DNA from: Asparagopsis taxiformis
Lineage: Eukaryota; Rhodophyta; Florideophyceae; Bonnemaisoniales; Bonnemaisoniaceae
DNA: 64,000 nt
Assembly: GCA_030407315.1 (NCBI GenBank)
Contig: JALQPE010002120.1
Span: 1 to 64,000 of the forward strand
Direction: 5' to 3'
Positions within the stretch are counted from its first letter, which is position 1. Each line of letters begins with the position of its first letter. Below, piece by piece: positions 40,445 to 51,065 of this stretch. The notes under the pieces are model-generated. The model was not told where the DNA came from, ran no database searches, and saw nothing but the letters and a program-made list of their open reading frames with translations. A program made the translations under genes and the position numbers.

Positions 40445-43372
40445 GTGGAGCCCGGACAGGATCGTGCGTCGAAGAAACCTCGGCATGCGGAAGTATGTCC
40501 TACATGCGAACAACCATGGCCGCAGACAGTGGAATCACCGAACACTGCAAATACCACACCGGAAAAAAATCTGGGTCAGAAATTGACCAACTCGTCACAG
40601 GTTGTTCGACCAGAGCACACTTCTATTTCAGTGGATTTACCACCAGTATCGTCACATGTTTTGCGACCAGAGCGAAATTCAATTGCAGTGGATGTACCAC
40701 CACTGGTGGCACTATCGTCACAACGGCCCAAGCCAAAATCTTCTTCGTTGTCGATAACTGCTGGACCCGCACTATCAGTGGATGTGCAGCCAGCACCACC
40801 ACCCTCACCCGTCTGGGATCCACCACCAATACCGCAGGAGGCAGTCCAGCAACAGGCAGTCCAGCAACAGCGCCATAAACCGCGGGTACCTGTACAGCGA
40901 GCTGCACGCAAAGGGTATCACTACGACGATGTCCCGATACAAATAGAAGGTATATCCTTGAACACAAATCTCTCACCCAATGCAATACTGGCGAACTGGT
41001 CTTCGAATGCCTCTTTCTCGTTTCCGCGACGGGGATTCGAGAGTAGCTGGGTACGAAATCGTGTCATATTTCGTGGTCAGAATCCTCGTCTGGCTCCGAA
41101 CTTCATGTACTTCTCGTGGTATGACTTCTTGTCAACCAGTTTCACACTTTGTATTTACAAGATGGTTTTGGAACTAGCGGAAGTTGCACAGAAGCATGAG
41201 ACCTGGTATCCAGCTACACAAAGAGACCCATTGCTCGATAACGATTACGACCTCTATAGGCTAGATTCCGACGCATCAGGCAACGGGAATAGTAGGAGGT
41301 TCGAAGCTTCACGAACTGCACCGTCGACCCGAGACAGCGTATCATTCAGAAGCTGGGATGTCGTCACCGTCGATGTCATAGACCGCAGCCGACAGACGGA
41401 ACCACTGGAATGTTGCTTAGGTGTTGTTGAAGATTTCACTACGAACAAAACCCGTGCCCAAACCCGCCTCTCTTTGACAATTATCGCCTTGGGTTCTGTG
41501 CGACATGCGCGATATTCGCAGGGTACGGAGGGGCTTGCAATAGTCGTTCGCAGATCAGGCTATCTCGGAACAGAAGGTATGCAATGTGAAGCAATACGAA
41601 ACCTTCCTGCGATACATCCTGGATGGCATGAGCTGTTCCTAGGCACTTCAAGGGCGGCCACATCTAACCAGCGATGGCTACAGCAGGATGGTTCCTTAGT
41701 TCGAGAAGAATACGAAAAGCTTCTCGCGCACTGTTTGCCCGGTGCTGTTCTAGTACCATCTGGAAGCACTAACACTCAGAAATACATGCTTGAGATGACA
41801 GACCTAAACGGAGCAGATGTGCATCACGATGGTCCGCCGAAAATGAATAGATCTCAAGCAGCTGCAGTGTTGGAATGTCTGATATCGTCGGAGCTGTCAG
41901 AACGAAAGCCAAGGGGGCTTCTTGATCGAGTATGCTGTGTGGTCGGTCCAGCAGCAACTGGGAAGACGAGTACAATTATGCATTACATTTCTGCTCTTCT
42001 GAACAAGGTGGCCTACGACATGGTAGAAGCTGAGGCGGCACGAGTCAGAGTGGCTGGTGGTAGCGTGCACGCGACAGCTATTTCTGCTCTTAACAGACCT
42101 GGGACAAAGGTACGCATTCTAGTCGTGTCTGTATCGAATACCGCCGTGGATGTCATCGAATCCAAACTTCTTGACGGTATTTTCATGGTCCAGTCGCGTT
42201 CTACAGTTCCCACACTTGTGCGACCTCCTTTCGAGCGGAAAACAGCTCGAGATACAAGCGGCGGTAGTGAACGTGCAGTCACGAACAGGGGAAGGAAGCG
42301 CATATTATTTGGTGCAGCCAGTGGGGAACTGTCATCTCCATGCATTGTATTGAGCACTTTCGGTTCGTTGTGGCGGTTATTTAGAGACAATCCAACGGCA
42401 AAGTTCGATGCAATCGTTGTTGATGAGGCTTCTCAAGCTGCCGACGTTGATTACCTTCCCCTCGTACAATTTCTGGCTGAAAATTTTAAGGTTGAGGACG
42501 CGCCTCCTTTGTCTCTCTTCGGAGATCCCATGCAACAGAGCCCTGTCCTGCGTGGACCGCGAAACATCATGTCCTCTATCTATACAATGTCTTGGCTGGA
42601 TAGGCTTGCTCGTAACGAATCATCGCATCTTCGTCACTCAAATATAGTACGCTGCGTCTGTCTTCAAGAGCAATATCGCATGCATCCGGAGATTAACAGA
42701 GTTTCCAATGTCATAGCGCACAGGAATGTGGCCGACCATCACTCTTGTGTTCCAACCAGTGATACTTATACCAAGTGGTTGATCCCTTACGTTTATGGGA
42801 ACGGTGCTCGTGTCCCGATCTACACGAGTGAGGCGAAGGATATCAGCCTTACCGACCTGTCCCATCCCGTCCGCCTCTTCGATCCTTATTTCAGGCGAAG
42901 GAACAATCATTTTCCATATGGGGAAATATCAATGCAAACAAGCTATGACACGAGCGTTCCGGAGGCGATATTAATATCCGAATTGGTCCGAATCCTCCTC
43001 ACCGTTCCAAATATGCGCCAGGAAGATATTCTCATCTTGACTGTATACAACAAGCAACGGTCCTGTATCCTTGCACATCTTGCTGCGATGTTCGCGAACG
43101 TCTACGAACATGAGCCCTGCACCATAACTGTTTCTACTATTGCCGCTGCGCAGGGTAGCGAAAGTCCAGTAGTGATATACAGTGCGACAAGAAATGGGAG
43201 AAGAACGTCTAGCAGCAGTACTCATGACAGCCTCGGTTTAGTTGATGACGTTCGCGGTATTTATGTGATGGTCACACGGGCTATGCGTCATCTATACATA
43301 GTGGGGGAATTCGATTTCTTGGTATCAAAGAGTGCTGACTGGACGAGGGTTGTGAAAGAAACTTCACCATAG
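40445..43372 (+). CDS. SF1 UPF1-like helicase within the T4 element
   Basis: A 975-codon frame; its first usable codon is GTG at 40445 and there is no ATG until far downstream, so the true start may be missing or lie in a lost exon. Near the N-terminus are CPTCEQPW (possible zinc ligand pair) and a Pro/Gln-rich tract. Helicase motifs are clear: Walker A GPAATGKT at 501-508, DEAS at 660-663, GDPMQQSP, QYRMH at 743-747, QGSE at 903-906 and VTRA at 943-946. These define superfamily 1B (UPF1/SENP-type) helicases, ATP-driven 5'-3' translocases on RNA or DNA. It lies just inside the left boundary of the insertion and on the same strand as T4. A role in element replication or transcript handling is inference. 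Confidence 0.85.
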   Translation: MEPGQDRASKKPRHAEVCPTCEQPWPQTVESPNTANTTPEKNLGQKLTNSSQVVRPEHTSISVDLPPVSSHVLRPERNSIAVDVPPLVALSSQRPKPKSSSLSITAGPALSVDVQPAPPPSPVWDPPPIPQEAVQQQAVQQQRHKPRVPVQRAARKGYHYDDVPIQIEGISLNTNLSPNAILANWSSNASFSFPRRGFESSWVRNRVIFRGQNPRLAPNFMYFSWYDFLSTSFTLCIYKMVLELAEVAQKHETWYPATQRDPLLDNDYDLYRLDSDASGNGNSRRFEASRTAPSTRDSVSFRSWDVVTVDVIDRSRQTEPLECCLGVVEDFTTNKTRAQTRLSLTIIALGSVRHARYSQGTEGLAIVVRRSGYLGTEGMQCEAIRNLPAIHPGWHELFLGTSRAATSNQRWLQQDGSLVREEYEKLLAHCLPGAVLVPSGSTNTQKYMLEMTDLNGADVHHDGPPKMNRSQAAAVLECLISSELSERKPRGLLDRVCCVVGPAATGKTSTIMHYISALLNKVAYDMVEAEAARVRVAGGSVHATAISALNRPGTKVRILVVSVSNTAVDVIESKLLDGIFMVQSRSTVPTLVRPPFERKTARDTSGGSERAVTNRGRKRILFGAASGELSSPCIVLSTFGSLWRLFRDNPTAKFDAIVVDEASQAADVDYLPLVQFLAENFKVEDAPPLSLFGDPMQQSPVLRGPRNIMSSIYTMSWLDRLARNESSHLRHSNIVRCVCLQEQYRMHPEINRVSNVIAHRNVADHHSCVPTSDTYTKWLIPYVYGNGARVPIYTSEAKDISLTDLSHPVRLFDPYFRRRNNHFPYGEISMQTSYDTSVPEAILISELVRILLTVPNMRQEDILILTVYNKQRSCILAHLAAMFANVYEHEPCTITVSTIAAAQGSESPVVIYSATRNGRRTSSSSTHDSLGLVDDVRGIYVMVTRAMRHLYIVGEFDFLVSKSADWTRVVKETSP

Positions 43373-43427
43373 CTTCCTACAACTCCCTTTCCTTTCAACT
43401 ATAGTTGGCCTCCCTTCCAATAAACTT

Positions 43428-43590
43428 GATTTTTTCAAATACCAACGTTCTGGTCAGCAGTTGTGCAGCCAGGGACATGGATTTTTTCAAATACCAACGT
43501 TCTGGTCAGCAGTTGTGCAGCCAGGGACATGGATTTTTTCAAATACCAACGTTCTGGTCAGCGGTTGTGCAACCACGGACATGGATGGCT
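43428..43590 (+). repeat. 52-bp tandem repeat
   Basis: Units start at 43428, 43480 and 43532 with GATTTTTTCAAATACCAACG, continuing to GTTGTGCAGCCAGGGACATG. The last unit merges into the 125-bp array, which shares the GTTGTGCAACCA..GACATGGAT half. Confidence 0.92.
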
Positions 43591-44320
43591 CATTGAGGAA
43601 CCAAAATGGGGGTGTTCAGCAGAGGTCGTGCGGCCGATGACCACACGTGTAGCCTGGATACGTTGTGCTACACGTGTTCTGGTCAGCGGTTGTGCAACCA
43701 GGGACATGGATGGCTCACTGAGGAACCAAAATGGGGGTGTTCGGCAGAGGTCGTGCGGCCGATGACCACACGTGTAGCCTGGATACGTTGTGCTACACGT
43801 GTTCTGGTCAGCGGTTGTGCAACCAGGGACATGGATGGCTCACTGAGGAACCAAAATGGGGGTGTTCGGCAGAGGTCGTGCGGCCGATGACCACACGTGT
43901 AGCCTGGATACGTTGTGCTACACGTGTTCTGGTCAGCGGTTGTGCAACCAGGGACATGGATGGCTCACTGAGGAACCAAAATGGGGGTGTTCGGCAGAGG
44001 TCGTGCGGCCGATGACCACACGTGTAGCCTGGATACGTTGTGCTACACGTGTTCTGGTCAGCGGTTGTGCAACCAGGGACATGGATGGCTCACTGAGGAA
44101 CCAAAATGGGGGTGTTCGGCAGAGGTCGTGCGGCCGATGACCACACGTGTAGCCTGGATACGTTGTGCTACACGTGTTCTGGTCAGCGGTTGTGCAACCA
44201 GGGACATGGATGGCTCACTGAGGAACCAAAATGGGGGTGTTCGGCAGAGGTCGTGCGGCCGATGACCACACGTGTAGCCAGGACACATCACGCTACACTT
44301 CTGCTGGTCAGGGGTAGTGA
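43563..44320 (+). repeat. 125-bp tandem repeat with 12-bp palindrome
   Basis: Six copies with almost no divergence. The palindrome GGTTGTGCAACC falls at 43563, 43688, 43813, 43938, 44063 and 44188. The unit also has GTCGTGCGGCCGATGACC and a GCTACACGTGTTCTGG block. A diverged copy runs to about 44320. Copies abut without spacers. The unit length is not a multiple of three, so open frames shift through it and are not genes. Confidence 0.95.
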
Positions 44321-44825
44321 AACCAGTGACACAAACGCACTCATTGATTGTGCAATGTGGTCTGGAATACTTATGCGGGGTGGCGTGAACTGTGGCGAGT
44401 ATGTTCACTACGTTGTTGAAACGTGATATCGCTAACCCCTGCCACTGCGAATTGAGATGTTGATTAATCAACATTTCAAAACAAAACAATTGTTTTGTTC
44501 TCGTCCGTGGCAGAGATGCAAGTGACACGTTCATGCATGATACTGTCATCGTCGTATCAACGATGATAACTCGTATGGTCCTGGCTCTGCGGATGGGTAA
44601 CATATCTCAATTGCGCCGTAACCTCGAGGTTCTGGATCCGGTGTGTTTTAAGGGCCATTTTTGATCTGTACATAGGTGATAAATAAAAGTACATTGGGAA
44701 TATCAAATTTCGCCTAGTTCTATTACCGAGGTCAACTGGTTCGTTCTCTGCACCTCGCAGTTCATTGTACCACTGCTCGTCTGGTATCGTGGTATTGATC
44801 TCTCTCGTTGGTAACCAGCCTGGAG
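44321..44825. promoter_or_regulatory. Upstream region of transposase T4
   Basis: About 500 bases between the tandem array and T4. A hairpin with CAACATTTCAAAACAAAACA / TGTTTTG arms lies near 44455-44500. The T4 frame is open slightly upstream from a TTG at 44808, but the ATG at 44826 is preferred. No named promoter element is visible. Confidence 0.3.
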
Positions 44826-47800
44826 ATGGTTCGGCGCAGACTTCTACGTTCTGGAACACATTACAGGCTGCGAAAAGATCGATTCAGATCTTGGTCAACC
44901 CTTGGAAACGCAACTGCAATAGCATGTGTTCCACGTACGACGGAAAGTCTTCCCAACCGGACTAGCTTCACGGACGGTGTTCTGGATGAAGATGTTGATG
45001 CTGTAATCGACAGGATACTCAGCAACCTCGAAGAGGATGACGAGTCCGATACCGAAAACGGCGAGGAATACTCTTTCCACTTTACATGGCAATCTCTGAT
45101 CGCTGTTATGTCCGTGACTGGATCAGTGCGTTTCTCAGTCGATCAGTACACATTTTTTGTTACCTGTGTGAACTGGCTTGTCGAGTACTCCAACTGCGGA
45201 TTATCTCCGTTCCCATCTTATTCCACTCTGCAAAGATACATTCTCCCTCATGTCGTCAGTTCTTCACTCCCCAGGTCAAAACAGGTCCTGCTTCCCCTCG
45301 ACATCTCCAAGTCCGGTGCATCTGTGCATCAAAGTATCCAATCACGGAAATCGAGAAACATAGGCCCTATCACAGGGGGGCCTACGATACCAGTTTCAAT
45401 CGTCCTGCCCTCATCATGGGCGAGACATGATGTTTCTTTCAAGCCTTTATGGGAACAGATGAAAACTACCTCCACAGGTGCCGTAAGTAATACACCGGGA
45501 GCGACTATTCATGAGACCATAGAGGATATCCCTATGATTACTGATAGAGACCATATCCTCGATCCAATCTGTACTGCTCCACGGCCCTCCCATTCCCAGG
45601 GTGTGCCTCCAATTCAGGAAGACATTCGTCTATACCATGGTATGAATCTCAAATTGACTTTGCGCGCTCCTTCCAAGAACATCATGGACCTACTGAGTTC
45701 ATTTCGGTTTGAGCACAGCCCTTCGGGCTCTACCGTATTGTACGCTAAAGGAACGCAGTCTTTCCTTGTCCGGAGGCCACCGCCAGATATCAACTTCTCT
45801 ACTAATGAAACTGCATGGTTTGCATACGAGTCGGTGGCGTCGAAACTGAAGAACCTCTGGAGAGCTGGTGATATTTGCACACTTCTGAAAACTACAAAAC
45901 TGTCTTCTTCAGTTCCAGCGTCTTCTGGCTTTGCACACCTCATTGTTCACCGTCATCTCCGCTTACGAAACAGTTATTCCCCTTATCTATTAGCGATTGT
46001 TCCAGAAACCTCTGCTGCAGATCTCTCTGCTGCTTATCGTTCCTTCTCTGCTACAGTTCTTTCTGTTGAGGCATCTCCACCGCAACATACAATGCGTTCG
46101 AACCCCAGATCCACGAACGCCACCAAGTCCTTCGGCACTCTACATGATGGTACCCCGTACTTCATTTACAGAATCCTGTTGTACTGCGACGGGTTCTCCC
46201 AGTACAACGAAAGGAAGGGGTCAGCCGGTGGCGTGTACATGATTCCTTTGAATCTGCCATGTCATGTTCGATCTTCCAGGCGAGGTGTCAGAACTATTTC
46301 TCTTGCACCGCCAGGTGTTTCTACTAATGCAATCCTCCACGAAATCATCGGAGACATCGTACATCATTCTACACATGGCCTGAGTATGCTCGACGCCGAC
46401 GGTAATCACATCCGAGTTTTTTTAGATCTTGTCGCCTTCATTGGAGATTATCCAGAAATCACGAACGTTCTAGATTTATTGGGACACAACTCCGCCTGTC
46501 CCTGTCATCTTTGTTCCTTCAAACGAATTCCAAATCATATGACTGAGGCAAGTAGATACTGTTCTACCATTGCAGTGCATAGCCTCGACCCTGCGTTCAT
46601 GCGAACTGCGGACAGGACCTTGGTCATCCGTGACTCAAATATTTCCTCAGAAGAGTCCAAATCAATTGGAATGAAAGATGCATCCACTGACACAAAGAAA
46701 AGCCCCTTGTTTTCCCTTCATTCCGCCCTCAACGAGGCGTTCAGAACTACTCCACGACCGTTCTTTTCAGACGGCTCAATTCTTCCCTACCCCCATTTTG
46801 ATCCCTACCGTTCCTGCCTCGTTGCTCCCGATCATCTCCTATCCGGAATTGCGAAGAATGTACTTAACATGGCGTTCGTTCTTTTGCCGAGAGAATATCA
46901 AGTACTTGCTGATATTCACATCTGCAATGCTCTCCGAACAAACGGTCTCGTGGCACAACATCGTATCTTCTCTCCTGCAGCATGCAGTATGTATAGTATG
47001 AGCATATCAGGATTATTTTCCACACTATCAATTGCTCCAGAGGTGTTCACTGATCTTTGCTATACAATCCGTGCAAATACAAATTCGAATTCTTCTGATG
47101 CTCATCCTACCACAGCTTTATCGTTCGACAGTGCTGCCATCCACGAGAAAGGAACTGCTGTTTTATCGACCTACCGCCAGCTTGTGGCAAACACTTACTG
47201 GTATCCCTCCCTACAAACCGATGGTGTTGGCTGTGTTCAAATGTACAATGAAAACGCTGGCGAGTATTGGCAACATGCTCTGCTGCGTACCGCGGAAGAC
47301 TTCTTGACAAAATCGGACATGCTATGCCGCCTTTCACCACTCTGTCGTCAGCATTTGGATAAGCCAAACTCCCACAGACTAATAGAGTTATATAGGCACA
47401 CCATACCTGCTATGGGACATGTACGCCATTTTGGCGAGCTTGTCTTTGAAAGTGCACATCAGCCATTGAAGAGAATTATATCGAAGTCTAACCATCAGCA
47501 CCCACACCTACAAGCAGTTTCCCATGCCCTCTTCGACGATTGGAAGCATAGAATATCAACAGTTATGAAATATGGTGACGGACATGAACAATTGCCCTTG
47601 TCCGGAAGATCTCCACTTTTGCCCGCACTGAATGATACTGTAAACGCCTCGCATGAAACCATAGGAGAAGTCGGAAGTGACAGGCGTTCAACAGAGCCCC
47701 AAATCAAGCTTGTCACGAACTTACTTTCTCATACTCCTACATTAACGCTTCCAACCATCTATTCTACCCATTGGGTTTTGAAAGACAAGTGGGTATCTCA

Positions 47801-48410
47801 TTCCACCGATCAGGAGATTCCTCTAAATGATAGATATTCCATTGAAAAGCTGCTGCTCTCTGCCTTCGCGGAAGAGCCCCGGGAGGGAAAACTTTTTTCA
47901 TATTACAAATCCGCCATCCGCGGGAAGACAACTGGTAACCTTCCCCCTTATTCAGTATTTCAACAAAGCTCAGTTCACATCCTGAGAAGGGGTACTGCAC
48001 TCCAATCACTGATTTTCGGGGACGTGTCGGCGCCCTTGCTGTGCCAGCCGTACGTGGAATCCGACCGACACTTCTTCTTCGACATAAGCAAGGCATACAC
48101 CTTCCTGGTCTGCGCAATTTTGAGTGTTCACGTAGAGGGTGGAACTGCTGAGCCGTTCGCAGCTGTGTGGCCCTTACCCCGCATCCTTTCCAAAGGTTCC
48201 ATGGTTATACATGCTAGGAAATCTGGCTTACAGCTTTTACGCCTCACTTCTTCCGTGATTCGAGTTGCAACTATACATGCATGTTCCACAGAACACAAAT
48301 GCTCTGCAAACACTACCCTCCACCAGGTCAGCCACTCTTCGGCACTCCTGGATGGCGGTTCACATTACGTCGTCGATAGATCCCTGGGTTACCCTCCTAG
48401 AACGGCATAA
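44826..48410 (+). CDS. CACTA/Tnp2-like transposase T4
   Basis: An uninterrupted frame of 1194 aa from the ATG at 44826. It aligns end to end with T2: LYCDGFSQYNERKGSAGGVY, FLDLVAFIGDYPEITNVLDL, the knuckle C560-H-L-C563, HLLSGIAKNVLNMAF, FESAHQPLKRI and the terminal DGGSHYVV..GYPPRTA. It differs at many positions from T2 and T3, so it is an older lineage of the same family. An Arg-rich N-terminus followed by an acidic stretch may contact DNA. It is surrounded by copies of GGTTGTGCAACC on both sides (43563-44199 and 48802-49782), the likely binding field of this element. Apparently intact. Confidence 0.77.
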   Translation: MVRRRLLRSGTHYRLRKDRFRSWSTLGNATAIACVPRTTESLPNRTSFTDGVLDEDVDAVIDRILSNLEEDDESDTENGEEYSFHFTWQSLIAVMSVTGSVRFSVDQYTFFVTCVNWLVEYSNCGLSPFPSYSTLQRYILPHVVSSSLPRSKQVLLPLDISKSGASVHQSIQSRKSRNIGPITGGPTIPVSIVLPSSWARHDVSFKPLWEQMKTTSTGAVSNTPGATIHETIEDIPMITDRDHILDPICTAPRPSHSQGVPPIQEDIRLYHGMNLKLTLRAPSKNIMDLLSSFRFEHSPSGSTVLYAKGTQSFLVRRPPPDINFSTNETAWFAYESVASKLKNLWRAGDICTLLKTTKLSSSVPASSGFAHLIVHRHLRLRNSYSPYLLAIVPETSAADLSAAYRSFSATVLSVEASPPQHTMRSNPRSTNATKSFGTLHDGTPYFIYRILLYCDGFSQYNERKGSAGGVYMIPLNLPCHVRSSRRGVRTISLAPPGVSTNAILHEIIGDIVHHSTHGLSMLDADGNHIRVFLDLVAFIGDYPEITNVLDLLGHNSACPCHLCSFKRIPNHMTEASRYCSTIAVHSLDPAFMRTADRTLVIRDSNISSEESKSIGMKDASTDTKKSPLFSLHSALNEAFRTTPRPFFSDGSILPYPHFDPYRSCLVAPDHLLSGIAKNVLNMAFVLLPREYQVLADIHICNALRTNGLVAQHRIFSPAACSMYSMSISGLFSTLSIAPEVFTDLCYTIRANTNSNSSDAHPTTALSFDSAAIHEKGTAVLSTYRQLVANTYWYPSLQTDGVGCVQMYNENAGEYWQHALLRTAEDFLTKSDMLCRLSPLCRQHLDKPNSHRLIELYRHTIPAMGHVRHFGELVFESAHQPLKRIISKSNHQHPHLQAVSHALFDDWKHRISTVMKYGDGHEQLPLSGRSPLLPALNDTVNASHETIGEVGSDRRSTEPQIKLVTNLLSHTPTLTLPTIYSTHWVLKDKWVSHSTDQEIPLNDRYSIEKLLLSAFAEEPREGKLFSYYKSAIRGKTTGNLPPYSVFQQSSVHILRRGTALQSLIFGDVSAPLLCQPYVESDRHFFFDISKAYTFLVCAILSVHVEGGTAEPFAAVWPLPRILSKGSMVIHARKSGLQLLRLTSSVIRVATIHACSTEHKCSANTTLHQVSHSSALLDGGSHYVVDRSLGYPPRTA

Positions 48411-48452
48411 ACTGTACTGATCCACAACCCGAAATATACAATTCCTTTCGGC

Positions 48453-48570
48453 AGTCACCGGTTTCGAAACCTGTTTCATTGTCACCGGTTTCGAAACCTG
48501 TTTCTCCTTCACTGTCACCGGTTTCAAAACCTGTTTCTGCTTGTGTGTGTTCGTCACTGTTTTCGAAACA
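48453..48570 (+). repeat. GGTTTCGAAACC tandem motif
   Basis: Three copies of GTCACCGGTTTCGAAACCTG (one with a CAAA variant) and a shortened fourth, immediately 3' of T4. Each contains the 12-bp palindrome GGTTTCGAAACC. Confidence 0.9.
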
Positions 48571-50070
48571 ACTGCCATTGTTCTATTACAATAATTTGGT
48601 TACATTAGGCAGTCCTTCCACATTTTGCCGCTCTTCTATTCTCGCGTGAAAGCTGCAGCTTTCTGCTGCATGCAGCTTTCTTCCTTTCATGCATTTCATG
48701 AAATGCAAGTGCACTTCAGAAGGACAGCCTCCGACGTCTGCGGCTTTCCCTCTCCAGTTCAATGCTACATTTCCGCTAAATCACTGCCCTCGGCTGTCAG
48801 TGGTTGTGCAACCCATGGTCTCTTCAACACCTGCTGCCCTCCATCTCATGTTCCACTACTGTGCATACCCATCATTATACCGACAAACACACATGCCTGT
48901 CAGAGGTTCTCCAACCGATGACATCCTCCGTCCTGGGTTTTCACACAATACCTCTTACGGGCCACATCACACCTCCCAAGGCGTATCTCTAGCCGTCATC
49001 ACAAACTTCTAAATCACTTGGCATTAATGTTCCCAGACTGTGCCAGGTCATTGCTTCAACAGGGCGTCAGAGTGGTTATTTCGTCCTTTCTACGATGATT
49101 CTATTTTTAATATTCAACCATGATTGTATTGCCAGGCCAGTCTGCTCAAATACATTGACATATGATTGATTTCCGCCGTTCACAGCTGTGACTTGGCAAG
49201 CGATACTATCCGCTGGCAAGTAGTACGTCGCAATTCACATTGTGTCTTCCGGGCCAGTGACCAACAAGCTTGCCAAATCACTCAGCCCACGAACCTAGGT
49301 TTTTCTCTACTCCTGACACCAGCCGCAAGTTGCCAATTATGCTCCTAGACGATCTCCCACTCCTTGCCTCATATAAATACAGAGAGAACTCAATAACATC
49401 TCTCCAGGAAAATCTCGCTCATGCAATTTTCTCACACTATCGTTCCGAACACCTCATCCCTGTTGCACGCTTCTTCACTATCGTTCCGAACACCTCATAC
49501 CTTTTCCACGCTTCTTGGAAGGTTCATTTTGCTCATCTATTGTCTACTTCACGTATCATCTTCGTCATTGTATGATTTTGCCGACTCACATTTATCCCAA
49601 CTCCGAATGGCCTTCTTCGACAATGGAGACAGCACTACTTTCAAACTATCTCGCACCCTTCAAGTCACCATGTTTCGTTGGTTTGTACTCACCATTTTCA
49701 ACCGCTCATAATCCTGCCAGTGGTTGTGCAACCGGTGTTTCCTGAAATCACTCTCCGTTATCATTACCCAGGTTGTGCAACCGGTGTTTTCTGATATCAC
49801 TCTACACTATCATTGCCCGGGCTTACCACTTCTTTTTCTTTCCTTGTACATTTCTTCTTTCTTTGCACAGTCTGTACATCAATCACACTCCTCCATCTCA
49901 AAATTCAAATACCACGAGCCGGATACTGTTTTGGTGATGCATCTATCAATCTTCATTATCGTTAATATAGCTCTGTCCTTTCCTTCCAAATAAATATTGC
50001 TTCAGAGCATCTGTTGCCTTCACACCTACACTACTTTACCATATCTGTCTTCAATACATCCCAAAATCTA
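48571..50070. repeat. Right subterminal region of the T4 element
   Basis: No gene. It contains GGTTGTGCAACC at 48802, 49722 and 49771 and a GCTGCAGCTTTCTGCTGCA-type inverted word near 48650. A duplicated 41-bp block with CACTATCGTTCCGAACACCTC lies at about 49435 and 49476. The shared 12-mer ties this side to the 125-bp array on the other side of T4. Confidence 0.65.
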
Positions 50071-51062
50071 GTGTTCCCGGAGCACATTATGGCATTTCTG
50101 GTTTGAAAATTAGGTTTCAATTTACACCGTTATGGTATTTCTGGTTCGGTAATTTAGAGCTCCTAGAACGGTGTACAGCATCCATGTCTTTTAGTTATAG
50201 TGATCCCAGAACAATTTATGACGTTCCTGTTTTCGAATCGCATTGTTCCTAGAACGGTATATACTGTTCATGAATTGAACTTTCACTATTCGCAGAACGC
50301 TCTCTACTGTTCCCCGTTTCGATGTTCACTGTTCCTGGAACATCCCTCATCGTCTCCATGTTCCTACTTTAGTATTCCAAGAACAGGCTGTGATGATCCA
50401 GGCCGCCTTTTTTGCTCTTCCCAGGACAGTACATGGTGTCCTTGTTCGTTGGATTCATTGTTCCCAGGACTTCCAACAGTGTTCCTGGTTTCTATGCATA
50501 CTGGCTCCGGATCAATCTTCGGTGATCCCAGTCTCCATCTATATCACTTCAGGGACTGTCTTTACTGTTTTGTCGCGTTCCATGTCTGTACTCCTAGAAC
50601 AGTCCTTGTCGTTCCTGCTTCCAAATTCACTGTTCAGCGAACGCTATGTTCCGTTTTCCTCCTCTCACTACATTGCTCCAAAGAACGGTTTGTATTGTTT
50701 GCAGTTCCGATATTATGTCAGTCTACACCGTTCATTTGGTGTTGTTTGTATAGTTCCTGGAGTATTCGAAGCTGTTCTGGGTACTCCACCACGCTGTTCC
50801 CAGAACAATGATTACTGTCCCAGAATGTCAACATAGTGTTCCCAGAACAGTAAGATTGCTTCCTGGAAGTCTAATACAGTGTTCTCAGGAACGTTCTTCA
50901 TCGTTCTCATGTTTGAAATACCGTTCTATGAATTGTCCATACTGTTCTCGGTTTTAAATATACTGTTCTCCGGACAGTACTCTTCTTGTTCCATGAACAG
51001 TGTTTGGTGACACAATAAAACACTGTTTCACTGTTCTCAGTGCATTTCGTGCCTTCCTAGTG
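50071..51062. repeat. Field of TGTTC/GAACA half-sites
   Basis: Within about 1 kb the words TGTTC, GTTCC, GAACA and AGAACGGT recur dozens of times in both orientations, often paired as GTTCC(N1-3)GGAAC, at roughly 20-60 bp spacing, up to the right end of the insertion. This is the third distinct short-motif field in the window and fits a transposon subterminal binding region. No coding frame is convincing. Confidence 0.75.
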
Positions 51063-51065
51063 TAT

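Larger units (their letters stand above)
40434..51062 (+). mobile_element. 10.6-kb insertion carrying helicase and transposase T4
   Basis: Splits transposase T3. TAT flanks both sides (40431-40433 and 51063-51065), as a 3-bp target duplication would, and joining the outer sequence restores the T3 frame with no residue gained or lost relative to T2. The right end finishes CCTAGTG, the canonical TAGTG of CACTA elements. The left end (ATCAACC) does not begin CACTA, so it may be atypical or altered. Contents: helicase, 52- and 125-bp tandem repeats, T4, and several kilobases of short-motif repeats. Confidence 0.75.

Noticed and set aside
43563..44320. Possible CRISPR-like or protein-repeat array
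   Set aside because: The 125-bp units abut without unique spacers, their length is not a multiple of three and the context is eukaryotic, so this is plain tandem repetition.
50071..51062. Cluster of heat-shock elements (TTCnnGAA)
   Set aside because: Many half-sites are TGTTC or GAACA without the nGAAnnTTCn periodicity, and there is no gene to regulate; a transposon subterminal field fits better.
40434..51062. Classical CACTA terminal inverted repeats at both ends of the insertion
   Set aside because: Only the right end reads TAGTG; the left end starts ATCAACC and the two ends share no visible inverted repeat.
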